From: Bryobacteraceae bacterium
Lineage (GTDB): Bacteria; Acidobacteriota; Terriglobia; Bryobacterales; Bryobacteraceae
DNA length: 64,000 nucleotides
Assembly: GCA_025056455.1 (NCBI GenBank)
Contig: JANWVY010000006.1
Coordinates: 248,001 to 312,000, forward strand
Direction: 5' to 3'
Positions 43,450-52,112 of the stretch are shown piece after piece. Each line of letters starts with the position of its first letter. Positions within the stretch are counted from its first letter, which is position 1. The notes below the pieces were generated by a model. That model was not told where the DNA came from. It saw only the letters and a list, made by a program, of their open reading frames with translations, and searched no databases. A program made the translations under genes and the position numbers.

Positions 43450-44484
43450 ATGAAGGTGGCTCAACTGGAGGCCGTGCGCCAGTTTCGGCTAGTCGACCTC
43501 CCCGTTGCTGAGCCAGGGCCGAGCGAAGTTCAGGTGGCGGTAAAAACCGTCGGCATCTGCGGTTCCGACTTGCACTATTACGCCGAAGGCGGAATTGGTG
43601 ATACTCCATGCGTGTACCCGGCGGTGATCGGGCACGAACCGGCCGGAATCGTACTGCGAACTGGGGCTCAGGTCACGGGCTGGCAAGCTGGTGATCGGGT
43701 CATCCTCGAGCCAGCCATCTACTGCTACCACTGCGAGTTTTGTCTCACTGGGCGCCACAATGTGTGTGCCAACCTACGGTTTCTGAGCACGCCGGGCGAG
43801 CCAGGCTTCTTTCGCGAGCTGGTGAACCTACCGGTCCAAAACCTCCTGCCGCTACCGCCCGGGTTGAGCTTCGCTGAAGGATCCCTAGCCGAGCCCTTAG
43901 CCGTCGTTCTGCATTCCCTGAAATTCGCCCAACCGCAGCCCGGCGAGACGGCGGCGGTGTTTGGCGCTGGCCCCATCGGCCTGATGACGTTGAGCGTGCT
44001 GAAACTCTCAGGGATTCAACGCGTATGGGTCATTGAGCCGGTGGCCGAGCGGCGCCATCTAGCCGTTTCCCTGGGGGCAGACGCCGCGCTGGACCCTCGC
44101 CAGGTGGATCCAGTCGCTGAGATCAAACGGGACACCGCGCAGCGGGGCGTGGACCTTGTGGTCGATTGCGCGGCGAAAGACCGCACAATGAGCCAGTGCC
44201 TCTATGCGGCGCGCAACGGAGGCCGGGTGGTATACACCGGGATCCCATCCGAAGCCGTCGTGGCCCTAGAGTTCCACGAGGCTCGGCGCAAGGAGCTCAC
44301 GTTATTCAATGTGCGCCGGTCCAACCATGAAACGATCGCCGCCGTGCGTTTGCTCCAAGAACACCGGAGGCTTTTTGCTCCCTTGCTCACCCATCATTTT
44401 CCCCTGGAGCGCATTGCCGACGCCTTCGAAACGGTGGAACATTACCGCGAAGGCGCTTGCAAGGTGATGATTGAACCAAGCTAG
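43450..44484 (+). CDS. Zinc-dependent medium-chain alcohol/polyol dehydrogenase
   Basis: The product has 344 residues. The catalytic zinc site is GICGSDLHYY (Cys37) with GHEPAG (His); the structural zinc Cys are in CYHCEFCLTGRHNVC (C-x2-C-x2-C-x7-C). The Rossmann fold has VFGAGPIGLMTLSVLKLSG followed by an acidic residue region (WVIEP), favouring NAD(H). It is most like sorbitol/xylitol (polyol) dehydrogenases. It oxidises a secondary alcohol of a sugar alcohol or related compound; the substrate cannot be fixed here. There is no sugar transporter next to it. Confidence 0.93.
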   Translation: MKVAQLEAVRQFRLVDLPVAEPGPSEVQVAVKTVGICGSDLHYYAEGGIGDTPCVYPAVIGHEPAGIVLRTGAQVTGWQAGDRVILEPAIYCYHCEFCLTGRHNVCANLRFLSTPGEPGFFRELVNLPVQNLLPLPPGLSFAEGSLAEPLAVVLHSLKFAQPQPGETAAVFGAGPIGLMTLSVLKLSGIQRVWVIEPVAERRHLAVSLGADAALDPRQVDPVAEIKRDTAQRGVDLVVDCAAKDRTMSQCLYAARNGGRVVYTGIPSEAVVALEFHEARRKELTLFNVRRSNHETIAAVRLLQEHRRLFAPLLTHHFPLERIADAFETVEHYREGACKVMIEPS

Positions 44485-44539
44485 ATCATTGCTCACGCCC
44501 TTCGCAGTTTCGAGAGCGCTACGTCACTCCGGAGTTCGA

Positions 44540-45109
44540 TCAACGAAAATCCTGGGCGAGTTCGGCCAGTTGCATGGCGTTCAACTCAGTTCGCCCCTGG
44601 TAGTGCGGGTGGTCGACGACAAGTGCTGCTCCCTGGGTGAACCGCGCCACTTGCTCCGGAGTAAATTGAAATGAAATATACTGCACGGAGCTGAGGCGGT
44701 CCGTGGAAATTTGGCGGGTGTCAAAACTCGCCTTGACGCGCGGCGTGTCGCCTACTTCAAACCACACGTGATGTTCCAATCCCAAGAGCTTGCGCAACCA
44801 AACCGCCCGCAGCTCTGGCGTTTCATACTCAATCAACAACGAGGCCGAAAGGCAGTTCGGTTTTGGAATCAGCTCGTTGTAAGTGGCTACTTCGTGAGCG
44901 ATGTCTTCCGGTTTGACGATTCGCTCGATGCGCATCATCTCCTGAATTTGATAGCGCACGGTTTCTCGATTCTCGAACAGGAAAGTGAGATGATCGCCCA
45001 CGCGAATGCGTCTCCGATCCTTAAGAGCAAGCACCTGAGGGCGCCAAGTTTCCCGTTCTCGCTCGTAGTCGGCGATATTTTTGATTTCCTCAATTGAAAC
45101 AGGCGTCAT
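44540..45109 (-). CDS. DUF3501 family protein
   Basis: The product has 189 residues, soluble. I recognise the DUF3501 pattern: IEEIKNIADYERERETWRPQVLALKDRRRI, VGDHLTFLFENRETVRYQIQEM, HEVATYNELIP, then a beta-rich C-terminal half. The family habitually sits beside a GlpC-like Fe-S protein and a rubrerythrin, as here. Its ATG overlaps the stop of the Fe-S protein gene by four bases. Biochemical function is unknown; co-occurrence suggests a role in peroxide/oxygen protection or electron transfer. Confidence 0.88.
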   Translation of the reverse strand: MTPVSIEEIKNIADYERERETWRPQVLALKDRRRIRVGDHLTFLFENRETVRYQIQEMMRIERIVKPEDIAHEVATYNELIPKPNCLSASLLIEYETPELRAVWLRKLLGLEHHVWFEVGDTPRVKASFDTRQISTDRLSSVQYISFQFTPEQVARFTQGAALVVDHPHYQGRTELNAMQLAELAQDFR

Positions 45110-46446
45110 GTTTTGCTTTTCTCCTTTTGGTCAGCCGTTTCCACTGGCGTGGGGAATCCGTCTTTACGGTAAGCGCGGGCCAGAACCTGAATTGGATGTA
45201 GCGGGCGGTTGCCGACGGCTTGTTCAAATTGAATGGCGGCCAGCGGACAATCCGATACGAGAAGATCGGAAGGCTCTTCCTGCATTTCGTCAAAAGCCTT
45301 TTTTCCGGCGAGCAGAGACAGAGGAAAAAATTCCTTTTTCATGGCCCAGGTGCCGTCATGCCCGCTGCACTGCTCGACCATGCGGATCTGTACGCCAGGG
45401 ATGAGCCGCATGAGATCTCGCGAGCGATAGCCAATGTTCTGAGCTTTGAGGTGGCAGGGAACATGGTAGGCGATCCGCCCGGGTGTCGATTGAAATTCGC
45501 GGTTGAACTGGCCCTGTCGTTTGCGCTCAAAAAGGAACTCGCAGAGATCCATCGTAGCGGCAGCCACTTCACGCGCTTCACCGAATGGCACTAGATCGAC
45601 GTATTCTTTCCGCAGCATGTAGGAGCAGGTTGGATTGATTGCCACCACCTTCTTGCCAGCGCGAACATGGCCGAGCAAGGTGGCGACATTGGTGGTGGCT
45701 AGCTTTTTAGCGAGCTCCACGTCACCCGCTTCGAGTGCTGGCATTCCGCAGCAATTCTGTTTCGGGCAGCCGAGTGAAACGCCGTTTTTCGAAAACACCT
45801 CCACCGCGTCTTTGCCAATCTGCGGCTGGTTGAAATTTACGTAACAAGTGTGGAACAACACGGCCTGATTCGGGTCGCCGGGCGGGGCGGGCCGGGCCTG
45901 ATACCAAGTTTCGAAAGTCTCTGCTTGGAACTCTGGCAGCTGCTTATCGCGATGAATCCCGAGAATCGACTCCATCAGCGATCGCATCCATGGCTGGCTG
46001 TTAGCCCAGTTGGCCAGATCGGGCGCCAGACCACCGAACTGGCCGATCTTCTCGGGTCGCGACAGGATCCGAGAACGCAGCGGCAATCCATTCTCTTTGC
46101 GACGGACGGCGTTGGCGCGCAGCAATAACCTCGGGAAATCCAGTTGAAATTCGTGTTTGTCGTCCGGCGTGTAGGGACATTTCACGTAGCAAAGCTTGCA
46201 CTGATAACAGAGATCAATAACCCGGTTGGTCTGCTCGGGGGTGAGTTTACGAACATCGCCCTCGTGTTGATCTACAGCCTCAAAGAGCGCGGGGAACGAA
46301 GGACACAAGTTAAAGCACAGGCGGCAGCCGTGACAGATCTCAAAGATCCGCTCCATTTCCTGCTGGAGGGCTTGCCGATCCCAGTAAACCGGATCATTTG
46401 GGTTGTAGGTGAGACCAGGTGTTGGTGTACCTTTGATGACGGCCAT
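45106..46446 (-). CDS. GlpC/heterodisulfide reductase-type Fe-S protein with CCG domains
   Basis: The product has 446 residues. Two [4Fe-4S] motifs are visible: CHGCRLCFNLCP near 38-49 and CYQCKLCYVKCP near 80-91. Two CCG (cysteine-rich) domains follow, with GCPKQNCCGMP near 230 and PCHLKAQNIGYRSRDL, then EQCSGHDG near 360. Such proteins pass electrons between quinone or flavoprotein partners and thiol or peroxide-reducing enzymes. With rubrerythrin upstream and DUF3501 downstream it probably supplies electrons for peroxide reduction; this is inferred from neighbours. It may be membrane-associated, although no transmembrane helix is seen. Confidence 0.9.
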   Translation of the reverse strand: MAVIKGTPTPGLTYNPNDPVYWDRQALQQEMERIFEICHGCRLCFNLCPSFPALFEAVDQHEGDVRKLTPEQTNRVIDLCYQCKLCYVKCPYTPDDKHEFQLDFPRLLLRANAVRRKENGLPLRSRILSRPEKIGQFGGLAPDLANWANSQPWMRSLMESILGIHRDKQLPEFQAETFETWYQARPAPPGDPNQAVLFHTCYVNFNQPQIGKDAVEVFSKNGVSLGCPKQNCCGMPALEAGDVELAKKLATTNVATLLGHVRAGKKVVAINPTCSYMLRKEYVDLVPFGEAREVAAATMDLCEFLFERKRQGQFNREFQSTPGRIAYHVPCHLKAQNIGYRSRDLMRLIPGVQIRMVEQCSGHDGTWAMKKEFFPLSLLAGKKAFDEMQEEPSDLLVSDCPLAAIQFEQAVGNRPLHPIQVLARAYRKDGFPTPVETADQKEKSKT

Positions 46447-46482
46447 GGTGGACCTTATGAGAGGGAGCTGCGGGAATGTTTC

Positions 46483-46504
46483 GGGGCGGAGAAGGCTCCG
46501 CCCC
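46483..46504 (-). repeat. Strong GC hairpin inside the peroxide operon
   Basis: GGGGCGGAG (46483-46491) and CTCCGCCCC (46496-46504) make a perfect 9-base stem with a 4-base loop, located between the rubrerythrin stop and the Fe-S protein start. The minus strand lacks a T-run after it, so full termination is unlikely. It may protect the rubrerythrin mRNA 3' end and set unequal expression within the operon. Confidence 0.55.
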
Positions 46505-46521
46505 TTGAAATCGCTGCGTTG

Positions 46522-46941
46522 TTAACTGATTGCATCCAGACCTTGCTGGAAGCGGCCGGCGTGCGACTTTTCTGCTTTGGCGAGGGTCTCAAACCAGTCT
46601 GCGATCTCGGCGAATCCTTCTTCCCGGGCGGTCTTGGCCATCCCCGGATACATGTCTGTGTACTCGTGGGTTTCGCCGGCGATTGCGGACTTTAAGTTCG
46701 AGATCGTATCGCCGATTGGAAGATCGGTCGCAGGATCACCTACCTTCTTGAGGTAATCCAGGTGTCCGTGGGCATGCCCCGTTTCGCCCTCAGCCGTGTC
46801 CCGGAACAAGCCTGCAACATCAGGGTAGCCTTCGACATCGGCCTGTTTGGCGAAATAGAGATAACGGCGGTTAGCCTGGCTTTCGCCAGCAAACGCGTAT
46901 TTAAGGTTCTCGTGGGTTTTTGACCCTTTGAGCGTTGCCAT
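46522..46941 (-). CDS. Rubrerythrin-family diiron protein without rubredoxin domain
   Basis: The product has 139 residues. Ferritin-like four-helix bundle with the two ExxH/ExxE-type iron motifs: [60 protein letters not shown] and [16 protein letters not shown]. It ends without the C-terminal rubredoxin Cys domain of classical rubrerythrin, so it needs an external electron donor, plausibly the Fe-S protein next door. The reaction is reduction of hydrogen peroxide to water. The ribosome site GGAG is six bases upstream. It lies directly after perR. Confidence 0.93.
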   Translation of the reverse strand: MATLKGSKTHENLKYAFAGESQANRRYLYFAKQADVEGYPDVAGLFRDTAEGETGHAHGHLDYLKKVGDPATDLPIGDTISNLKSAIAGETHEYTDMYPGMAKTAREEGFAEIADWFETLAKAEKSHAGRFQQGLDAIS

Positions 46942-46986
46942 GAATGTCTCCTTCGCTGGTGAATAGTAGTCGTTAAGAATCCAAAC

Positions 46987-47409
46987 TCAATTTGTCCTGC
47001 CCTTGGCGCAAGCCGCGCAAAGGCCTAAGATCTCCACCAAAAAACGGTCTGCTACGAAGCCATCGGGCAGCTTTCCCCGTAGCCGGATGGGATCAAGTTT
47101 TTCTTCCGGAATGTCGATAACCGCTTTGCAGCGGGTGCACACCAAATGATGATGATTCCCCAGATTGGCGTCAAGACGCAAGGAATCATGCAACACACTG
47201 ACTTCGCGCAAAAGACCGGCTTCTGTAAAGGTTTTGATATTTTTGTAAACCGTGGCCAGGCTAATCGAAGGAATTTCGTGTCGCACCTGGTCGTAAATCG
47301 CTTCTGGCGTCGGATGAGAGGCCGAGGAAGCAAGGGCGCGGTAGATGATCAGGCGCTGATGCGTACAGGCCAGTCCCAGCTGCTTGCAGCGCTTGCGGAA
47401 CATGTCCAT
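46987..47409 (-). CDS. perR: PerR-type peroxide-sensing Fur-family repressor
   Basis: The product has 140 residues. All regulatory-metal ligands of Bacillus PerR are present at a constant offset of five: His32, Asp80, His86, His88 and Asp99 (PerR 37, 85, 91, 93, 104). The structural zinc Cys are 91, 94, 131 and 134. Asp at position 99 in place of Glu is the feature linked to peroxide sensing through iron-catalysed histidine oxidation. The winged helix contains THQRLIIYRAL and SLATVYKNIKTF. The promoter places the transcript start near 47441, so the ATG at 47409 is preferred over the in-frame TTG/GTG at 47442/47439, which would be leaderless. It heads the operon with rubrerythrin, Fe-S protein and DUF3501. 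Confidence 0.92.
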   Translation of the reverse strand: MDMFRKRCKQLGLACTHQRLIIYRALASSASHPTPEAIYDQVRHEIPSISLATVYKNIKTFTEAGLLREVSVLHDSLRLDANLGNHHHLVCTRCKAVIDIPEEKLDPIRLRGKLPDGFVADRFLVEILGLCAACAKGRTN

Positions 47410-47447
47410 GCGTTGCTGAATCAGCCCTGGAGAGATCACCAATCTCT

Positions 47448-47477
47448 ATTGAACGATAATAATTATCCTCCTGTCAA
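47448..47477 (-). promoter_or_regulatory. perR promoter with embedded PerR box
   Basis: On the minus strand a perfect TTGACA (47477-47472) is followed by 18 bases and TTCAAT (47453-47448). The spacer carries GATAAT-A-ATTATC (47455-47467), a perfect 6-1-6 palindrome that matches the core of known PerR/Fur boxes. Binding there would block RNA polymerase, predicting autorepression of the whole operon, relieved by peroxide. The divergent receptor gene starts about 170 bases away and could also be affected. Confidence 0.72.
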
Positions 47478-47635
47478 CTCTGGCTTGCGGCCTTCTCCGG
47501 CTGGCATGACTTTCTGCGGTAGCTGGAATACAATGACGAATTACTATTGTGTAAAGTCTGCGCCACCGAATATGATGGTGGCATTCATCCCCGGAGCGGG
47601 GGCATTTCGTATCTCAGAAAGGTGGGCGTTTGAGG

Positions 47636-50600
47636 ATGAAGTTGAAGACAACCGTTTTGATAGGGGCAATCCTCACCGTGCTGGTCGCGGTGAGTTCGGG
47701 CCAAGTATCCACCGGTTCCATGGCCGGGTTGATCACGGATCCTAACGGTGCGGCTATCCCTGGCGCATCGTTGACGGCGAGAAACCAGGCCAACGGCACG
47801 GAAGTAAAAACCATCTCGTCGGAGGCTGGACTCTACGTGTTCACGGTGCTTCCGACGGGCGTCTACACCGTTACGGTCGAAAAACCCGGCTTTAAGAAAC
47901 TGACTCGCACAAACCTGGAGATTCGCGTCGCGCAACGTCTCGACGTGAATTTCGCCATGGAGCTCGGCGATGTGCAGCAAACCGTGGAGGTGAGCGCCGA
48001 GGCCCCGCTGTTAGAGACCTCCACCGCGGAGCGCGGCAACGCAGTTTCGGTGAAAATGATGGATAACTTGCCGTTGTTTGCTGGTGGCATTCGCAACCCG
48101 CGCGTGTTTGTGAACTACATGGCAGGTGTGACGAACAACGGCGAGCAAAGTGTTTCCGGATCGGGCGGAAGAGCCCAGGAGGTGCTGATCGATGGCGCCT
48201 CGGCTCTCAACGTAGAATCAAGCGCCGTATTTAATTTCCCCTCGGCGGAAATGTTTTCCGAGTTCAAGATGTTGACTTCGAACTACTCTGCGGAGTACGG
48301 GCGAGTTGGTGGTGGAATCGAGATCTACGTCGCCAAAAGCGGTGGCAACTGGTTCCATGGCGCGGCCTTTCATAATATGCGGCGCGACATTTGGAACGCC
48401 AACGCTTGGGCGCGCAACGCCAACCCCAACCCTGCCGCAAACTTCCGGCCGAAGGAGCGCTTCAATGAAACGGGAGGCTCGCTAGGCGGGCCAATCCTGG
48501 TTCCGAAGTTATACGACGGCCGCAACCGCAGCTTCTGGTTCTTCACCTACACCAAGGACCTGCGGCCTGCCACGATTAGCTTCCCTGTGCTGACCGTTCC
48601 CACAGCGGCCATGAAGCAAGGTAACTTCAGTCAACCTGGCTTGCCGTTAATCTATGACCCTGCGACCACTGCTGGCAACGTGAGGCAGCCTTTTCCGGGC
48701 AACATCATCCCTCAGTCCCGTTTCAGCCGGATTTCGCGAAACGTGGTGCAACAGATTCCCGATCCCACGCGGCCCACGTTGGCCCAGAACTTTGACTTCG
48801 TCAACCAGACGCCGTTCGACCGGACGATCTGGAGCCTTAAGTTTGACCATGCGTTTGCCCCAACGCACCGGGTCTCCTTCTTCTTTTCGAACGAAGTGCA
48901 GTCTCAAACCGACTTGCAGAACTTCCCTGGACCACTGGGCACGGGGCTGAACAACAACCAAAAGCCGTATAACTACCGCATCAACCACGATTACAACATC
49001 AAGACAAACCTTTTGATGCACACCACCTACGGCTTCTCGATCACCCGTCAAACTTGGGATAACCCCTTCCAAAAGGGTTGGGGAAGCCGGCTCGGCTTCA
49101 ACCTTTCGGGAGATTCCGACGCCACGCCTCGCATTCAGTTCAATGGACCGGCCGGTCTTTCGCCCTACGGGGTGCAAGATGGGAAGGTCGCCAATGGTGC
49201 ACAGTTCAACCGGCAATGGTGGTTGAGCCAGGGTTACACCTTGCTCACCGGCAAGCACGAGCTCAAGTTCGGCTTTGCTTGGCGGCGGTTCAGTACCCGC
49301 GGTGAGGACCTGGCGGGAACCAACGGTCGCTATGTGTTTAACCGCGCGCAAACGGCCCTACCAACCGCTCTGACCACAACCGGCCACGAGTTCGCCAGCA
49401 TGTTGCTCGGTCAGGTGGACGTGGCCTCGAACGTTGTTCCCCCAGTGCTCTTTGACACCACTTATTACTACGACACGGCGGTCTATTTCCAAGACAACTG
49501 GAAAGTCACTCCGAAATTCACGTTGAACCTCGGACTGCGCTACGAGGTGCCGATTGGGTGGCATATTCCCGGGGGAAATGGTTACTCGCATGTTGACATC
49601 CGAGTTCCGAACCCTGGTGCAGGTGGCCTTCCGGGTGCGCTCGTGTTTTCGGGTACGGGACCCGGCCGTTTAGGCGTGAAACGGTTCTATCCGACAGACT
49701 TCTCCAACATTGGACCGCGCTTAGGTTTCGCTTATCAGCTGACACCGAAGACGGTGCTTCGCGGCGGATATGCGATCTACTACCAGGGTCTTTCGAGTGG
49801 TGGCTGCGGTTGCCGCTTCGGGTTTGCGGGTTCCAACGACCTTCAAAGCGATGGTCTGAATGCGGTGATCAACTGGGATAACGGGATCCCGCTTCAGCCC
49901 GGCTATCGCCCGCCGCCCATCATCGATCCCACGATTGTCAACTTCCAAAGTGTTCAGTATCAAGGGCCGACAGCAGGTCAGCCGGGCCGTATCTTCAACT
50001 GGAGCTTCAGTATTCAGCGCGAGTGGAAAAACTTTTTGTTCGACGTCGCCTACCAGGGCAATCGTGGGACCCGGTTGAATTCCACGATGGATTTGAATCA
50101 GCTGCCCGTCAGCCGACTGAGTCTGGGTACTCTCTTGCAGCAACGGATTGATTCTCCGGCTGCGCAGGCCGCCGGGATCCGCAAACCGTTTGACAGCTTC
50201 CCCAACAACCTCAGCGTGGCTCAGGCGCTGCGGCCTTTCCCTCACTACCTCACGGTGGCCAGCCTGTTTGCCGGTTTTGGCCGGTCCTGGTATGACGCCA
50301 TGCAGGTGAAGGTGGAGCGGCGCTTTGGTGCCTACCAGTTGATGTCCAACTATACCTGGTCAAAGTCGCTGAGCTACGGGCACTTCCGTCAAGTGTTCTC
50401 CCAGCTCGGTAGCGTTGCGTCACCTCAAGACTTCTATAACGTGCGAGATGCCAAGAGCCACATGTTCTTTGACATTCCGCACGTGTTGAACATCCTTTCG
50501 ACCTTTGACCTGCCGTTTGGAAAAGGTCGAAAATTCCTGAACACAAATAATCCGCTTGGATCGCGGTTGTTCTCTGGCTGGACGGTCGCTACGGCTCAGG

Positions 50601-51067
50601 TTTACCGCAAGGGAACTCTCATCCAGGCCGTCACGCCTGGCAACCCACTGGGTAACGGCGTCCTGTTCGCACCGCTCACCAAGGCCAACCGTACCCCAGG
50701 AGTACCGATCCGGACCGGAGTGGATCGCAAAACGCTCGATCCCAACAACCCTAATAGCCGTTTCTTTAACGTCAACGCCTATACCCCGGCTCCTTTGTTC
50801 ACCTTGGGTACCGCGGCGTTCTTTGACAATGATTTCCGCCAGCCGGCGGTCTTTACCGAGAACCTGTCCATCGTGAAGCGAACCGTGCTCTGGGAGAATG
50901 ACCGCAACCCGGTCGTCCTCATCTATCGCGCCGACGGATTCAACATCTTCAACCGCACGAACTTCGGCGGAATTGTTGGCGTCGTCGGTAACCCGAACTT
51001 CGGCCGTCCGACCGGTCCGCAGCAGGGTCCGCGCATCATCACGATGGGGCTTCGCTTGGAGTTCTAA
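47636..51067 (+). CDS. TonB-dependent-receptor-like outer membrane protein with carboxypeptidase-regulatory-like domain
   Basis: The product has 1143 residues. A signal peptide (MKLKTTVLIGAILTVLVAVSSG) is followed by a Cna-B/CarboxypepD_reg-like domain (about 25-115; GLITDPNGAAIPGASLTAR, GLYVFTVLPTGVYTVTVEKPGFKK). Next comes a plug-like region (LPLFAGGIRNPRVFVNYMAG, QEVLIDGASALNVES) and then a large C-terminal beta barrel rich in aromatic residues. The protein ends in the outer membrane signature IITMGLRLEF with a terminal Phe. Acidobacteria carry many such paralogues, thought to import polymers or siderophores; the substrate here is unknown. An in-frame TTG at 47630 is an alternative start. 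A PerR-type promoter lies divergently upstream and a terminator follows. Confidence 0.9.
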   Translation: MKLKTTVLIGAILTVLVAVSSGQVSTGSMAGLITDPNGAAIPGASLTARNQANGTEVKTISSEAGLYVFTVLPTGVYTVTVEKPGFKKLTRTNLEIRVAQRLDVNFAMELGDVQQTVEVSAEAPLLETSTAERGNAVSVKMMDNLPLFAGGIRNPRVFVNYMAGVTNNGEQSVSGSGGRAQEVLIDGASALNVESSAVFNFPSAEMFSEFKMLTSNYSAEYGRVGGGIEIYVAKSGGNWFHGAAFHNMRRDIWNANAWARNANPNPAANFRPKERFNETGGSLGGPILVPKLYDGRNRSFWFFTYTKDLRPATISFPVLTVPTAAMKQGNFSQPGLPLIYDPATTAGNVRQPFPGNIIPQSRFSRISRNVVQQIPDPTRPTLAQNFDFVNQTPFDRTIWSLKFDHAFAPTHRVSFFFSNEVQSQTDLQNFPGPLGTGLNNNQKPYNYRINHDYNIKTNLLMHTTYGFSITRQTWDNPFQKGWGSRLGFNLSGDSDATPRIQFNGPAGLSPYGVQDGKVANGAQFNRQWWLSQGYTLLTGKHELKFGFAWRRFSTRGEDLAGTNGRYVFNRAQTALPTALTTTGHEFASMLLGQVDVASNVVPPVLFDTTYYYDTAVYFQDNWKVTPKFTLNLGLRYEVPIGWHIPGGNGYSHVDIRVPNPGAGGLPGALVFSGTGPGRLGVKRFYPTDFSNIGPRLGFAYQLTPKTVLRGGYAIYYQGLSSGGCGCRFGFAGSNDLQSDGLNAVINWDNGIPLQPGYRPPPIIDPTIVNFQSVQYQGPTAGQPGRIFNWSFSIQREWKNFLFDVAYQGNRGTRLNSTMDLNQLPVSRLSLGTLLQQRIDSPAAQAAGIRKPFDSFPNNLSVAQALRPFPHYLTVASLFAGFGRSWYDAMQVKVERRFGAYQLMSNYTWSKSLSYGHFRQVFSQLGSVASPQDFYNVRDAKSHMFFDIPHVLNILSTFDLPFGKGRKFLNTNNPLGSRLFSGWTVATAQVYRKGTLIQAVTPGNPLGNGVLFAPLTKANRTPGVPIRTGVDRKTLDPNNPNSRFFNVNAYTPAPLFTLGTAAFFDNDFRQPAVFTENLSIVKRTVLWENDRNPVVLIYRADGFNIFNRTNFGGIVGVVGNPNFGRPTGPQQGPRIITMGLRLEF

Positions 51068-51101
51068 GCGGCGCTCAGGTCGTTGCGTTTCTCTTCGGCG
51101 G

Positions 51102-51141
51102 GGGTGCGAGGATGAAAAGTCCTCGCACCCTTCTCGTTTTT
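51102..51141 (+). terminator. Rho-independent terminator after the receptor gene
   Basis: GGGTGCGAGGA (51102-51112) pairs perfectly with TCCTCGCACCC (51120-51130) around a 7-base loop, followed by TTCTCGTTTTT. The 11-base GC-rich stem plus a T-run 35 bases after the stop codon is a textbook intrinsic terminator. On the other strand it would lie downstream of ydcF, but without a comparable T-run. Confidence 0.88.
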
Positions 51142-51149
51142 GGTGGTTC

Positions 51150-51740
51150 TTACAGGCGGATTCCCATGGACCACAGCCCGTATCCCACCGCCTGCCGGAA
51201 AAATAACCAGCGCTGCTCCCAGTCCTTGCCCGAATGTTTCATGGGACGGGGCGAGCCATAGGCGACCACTCCCCTTTGCTGTAGCATCCGTTTCGCGCGG
51301 TAAATGTGATAGCCGTCACTTACCACGACGCACGTCCGCAGTCCCATTCGCTTCATGATCTCGGCAACGGCAAGAGAACTTTGTGCCGTGGTTTCGCTTT
51401 CCGACTCCACGACGATGGACTCGACGGGGACCCCGTGCTGGCTGAGATAGCTTCGTCCCACTTCACCTTCCGTATACAGGGGATCCCCGCCTGCGCCCCC
51501 TGTGGTGATAATGCGCGGGGCAATCCCCCGGCGATACAGATCCAAGGCGTGGTCTAAACGCGCCTTTAATACCGGTGAAGGTTTACCCCGATATTCCGCC
51601 GCACCATAGACGACAATGGCGTCCACCGGACGAGCCTCATCGAGGCTCGACTCCCGAGCGATCTCGCCGGTCAACCGCCACAGCTCGGCAGCGCAGACCG
51701 AGAGGACGAGGACAAAGAAAATGCCTAGCCCGCGCTTCAT
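51150..51740 (-). CDS. YdcF/SanA-like DUF218 family protein
   Basis: The product has 196 residues. A membrane anchor or uncleaved signal (GLGIFFVLVLSVCAAELW) is followed by the DUF218 fold: VDAIVVYGAAEYRGKPSPVLKAR, RIITTGGAGGDPLYTEG, VESESETTAQSSLAVAEIM, CVVVSDGYHIYRAKRML. Some members (SanA, ElyC) affect envelope barrier function or peptidoglycan/ECA lipid carrier use. Position next to the cell wall cluster fits an envelope role but gives no reaction. It is convergent with the receptor gene and divergent from mraZ. Confidence 0.9.
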   Translation of the reverse strand: MKRGLGIFFVLVLSVCAAELWRLTGEIARESSLDEARPVDAIVVYGAAEYRGKPSPVLKARLDHALDLYRRGIAPRIITTGGAGGDPLYTEGEVGRSYLSQHGVPVESIVVESESETTAQSSLAVAEIMKRMGLRTCVVVSDGYHIYRAKRMLQQRGVVAYGSPRPMKHSGKDWEQRWLFFRQAVGYGLWSMGIRL

Positions 51741-52067
51741 GGCCTGGCCGACCTTTCTTGTTGCGTTTTCCTTTCCTCAGGATACCAACGAGAACCGGCC
51801 AGGGACTCGCTGACTCAACGGCTCTCCTTGCGGGATTCTAGGAAAAGGCAGTCCAAGTTGGTCCCCCCGCTTCTGGAGGGCCAACTTCGCGCCCCGGCTG
51901 GACAGTCTCCTACTTCTCTTTTTATTCGCCACATCATTCGGTGTGATAGACCGAATCACCACAATCAGTAGAATTTTCCTTAGCTTCAAAGGAAACAGAA
52001 AGCAAATGGAAGATGAACATCAAAAAGGACTTGCAGGAGCCGAGGAAGCTGTGCCACAATCGCTCAG
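51741..52067. other. Gap between ydcF and mraZ with three hairpins
   Basis: No gene seen. Inverted repeats occur in series: AAGTTGG/CCAACTT with extra G-C pairs (51855-51887), ATTCGGT/ACCGAAT (51936-51956, 7-base loop) and TTTCCTT/AAGGAAA (51975-51995, 7-base loop). This suggests a structured leader, regulator sites or a small RNA before the division cluster. A weak -10-like CACAAT is at 52055-52060, just before the MraZ boxes. Confidence 0.45.
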
Positions 52068-52112
52068 TGGCCTAAAAAGGCCTAAAAAGGTTTAGGGTGG
52101 CCTAACGTGGAC
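52068..52112 (+). promoter_or_regulatory. Five MraZ-type half-sites at 10-base pitch
   Basis: TGGCC (52068), AGGCC (52078), AGGTT (52088), TGGCC (52098) and TGGAC (52108) start exactly ten bases apart. MraZ is known to bind direct TGGGN repeats separated by five bases, the same 10-base pitch. The last copy overlaps the GTG start of mraZ and the fourth overlaps the ribosome site AGGG, so MraZ bound here would block both polymerase and translation start. The core differs from TGGGN (mostly TGGCC), implying a co-varied recognition. Confidence 0.65.
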
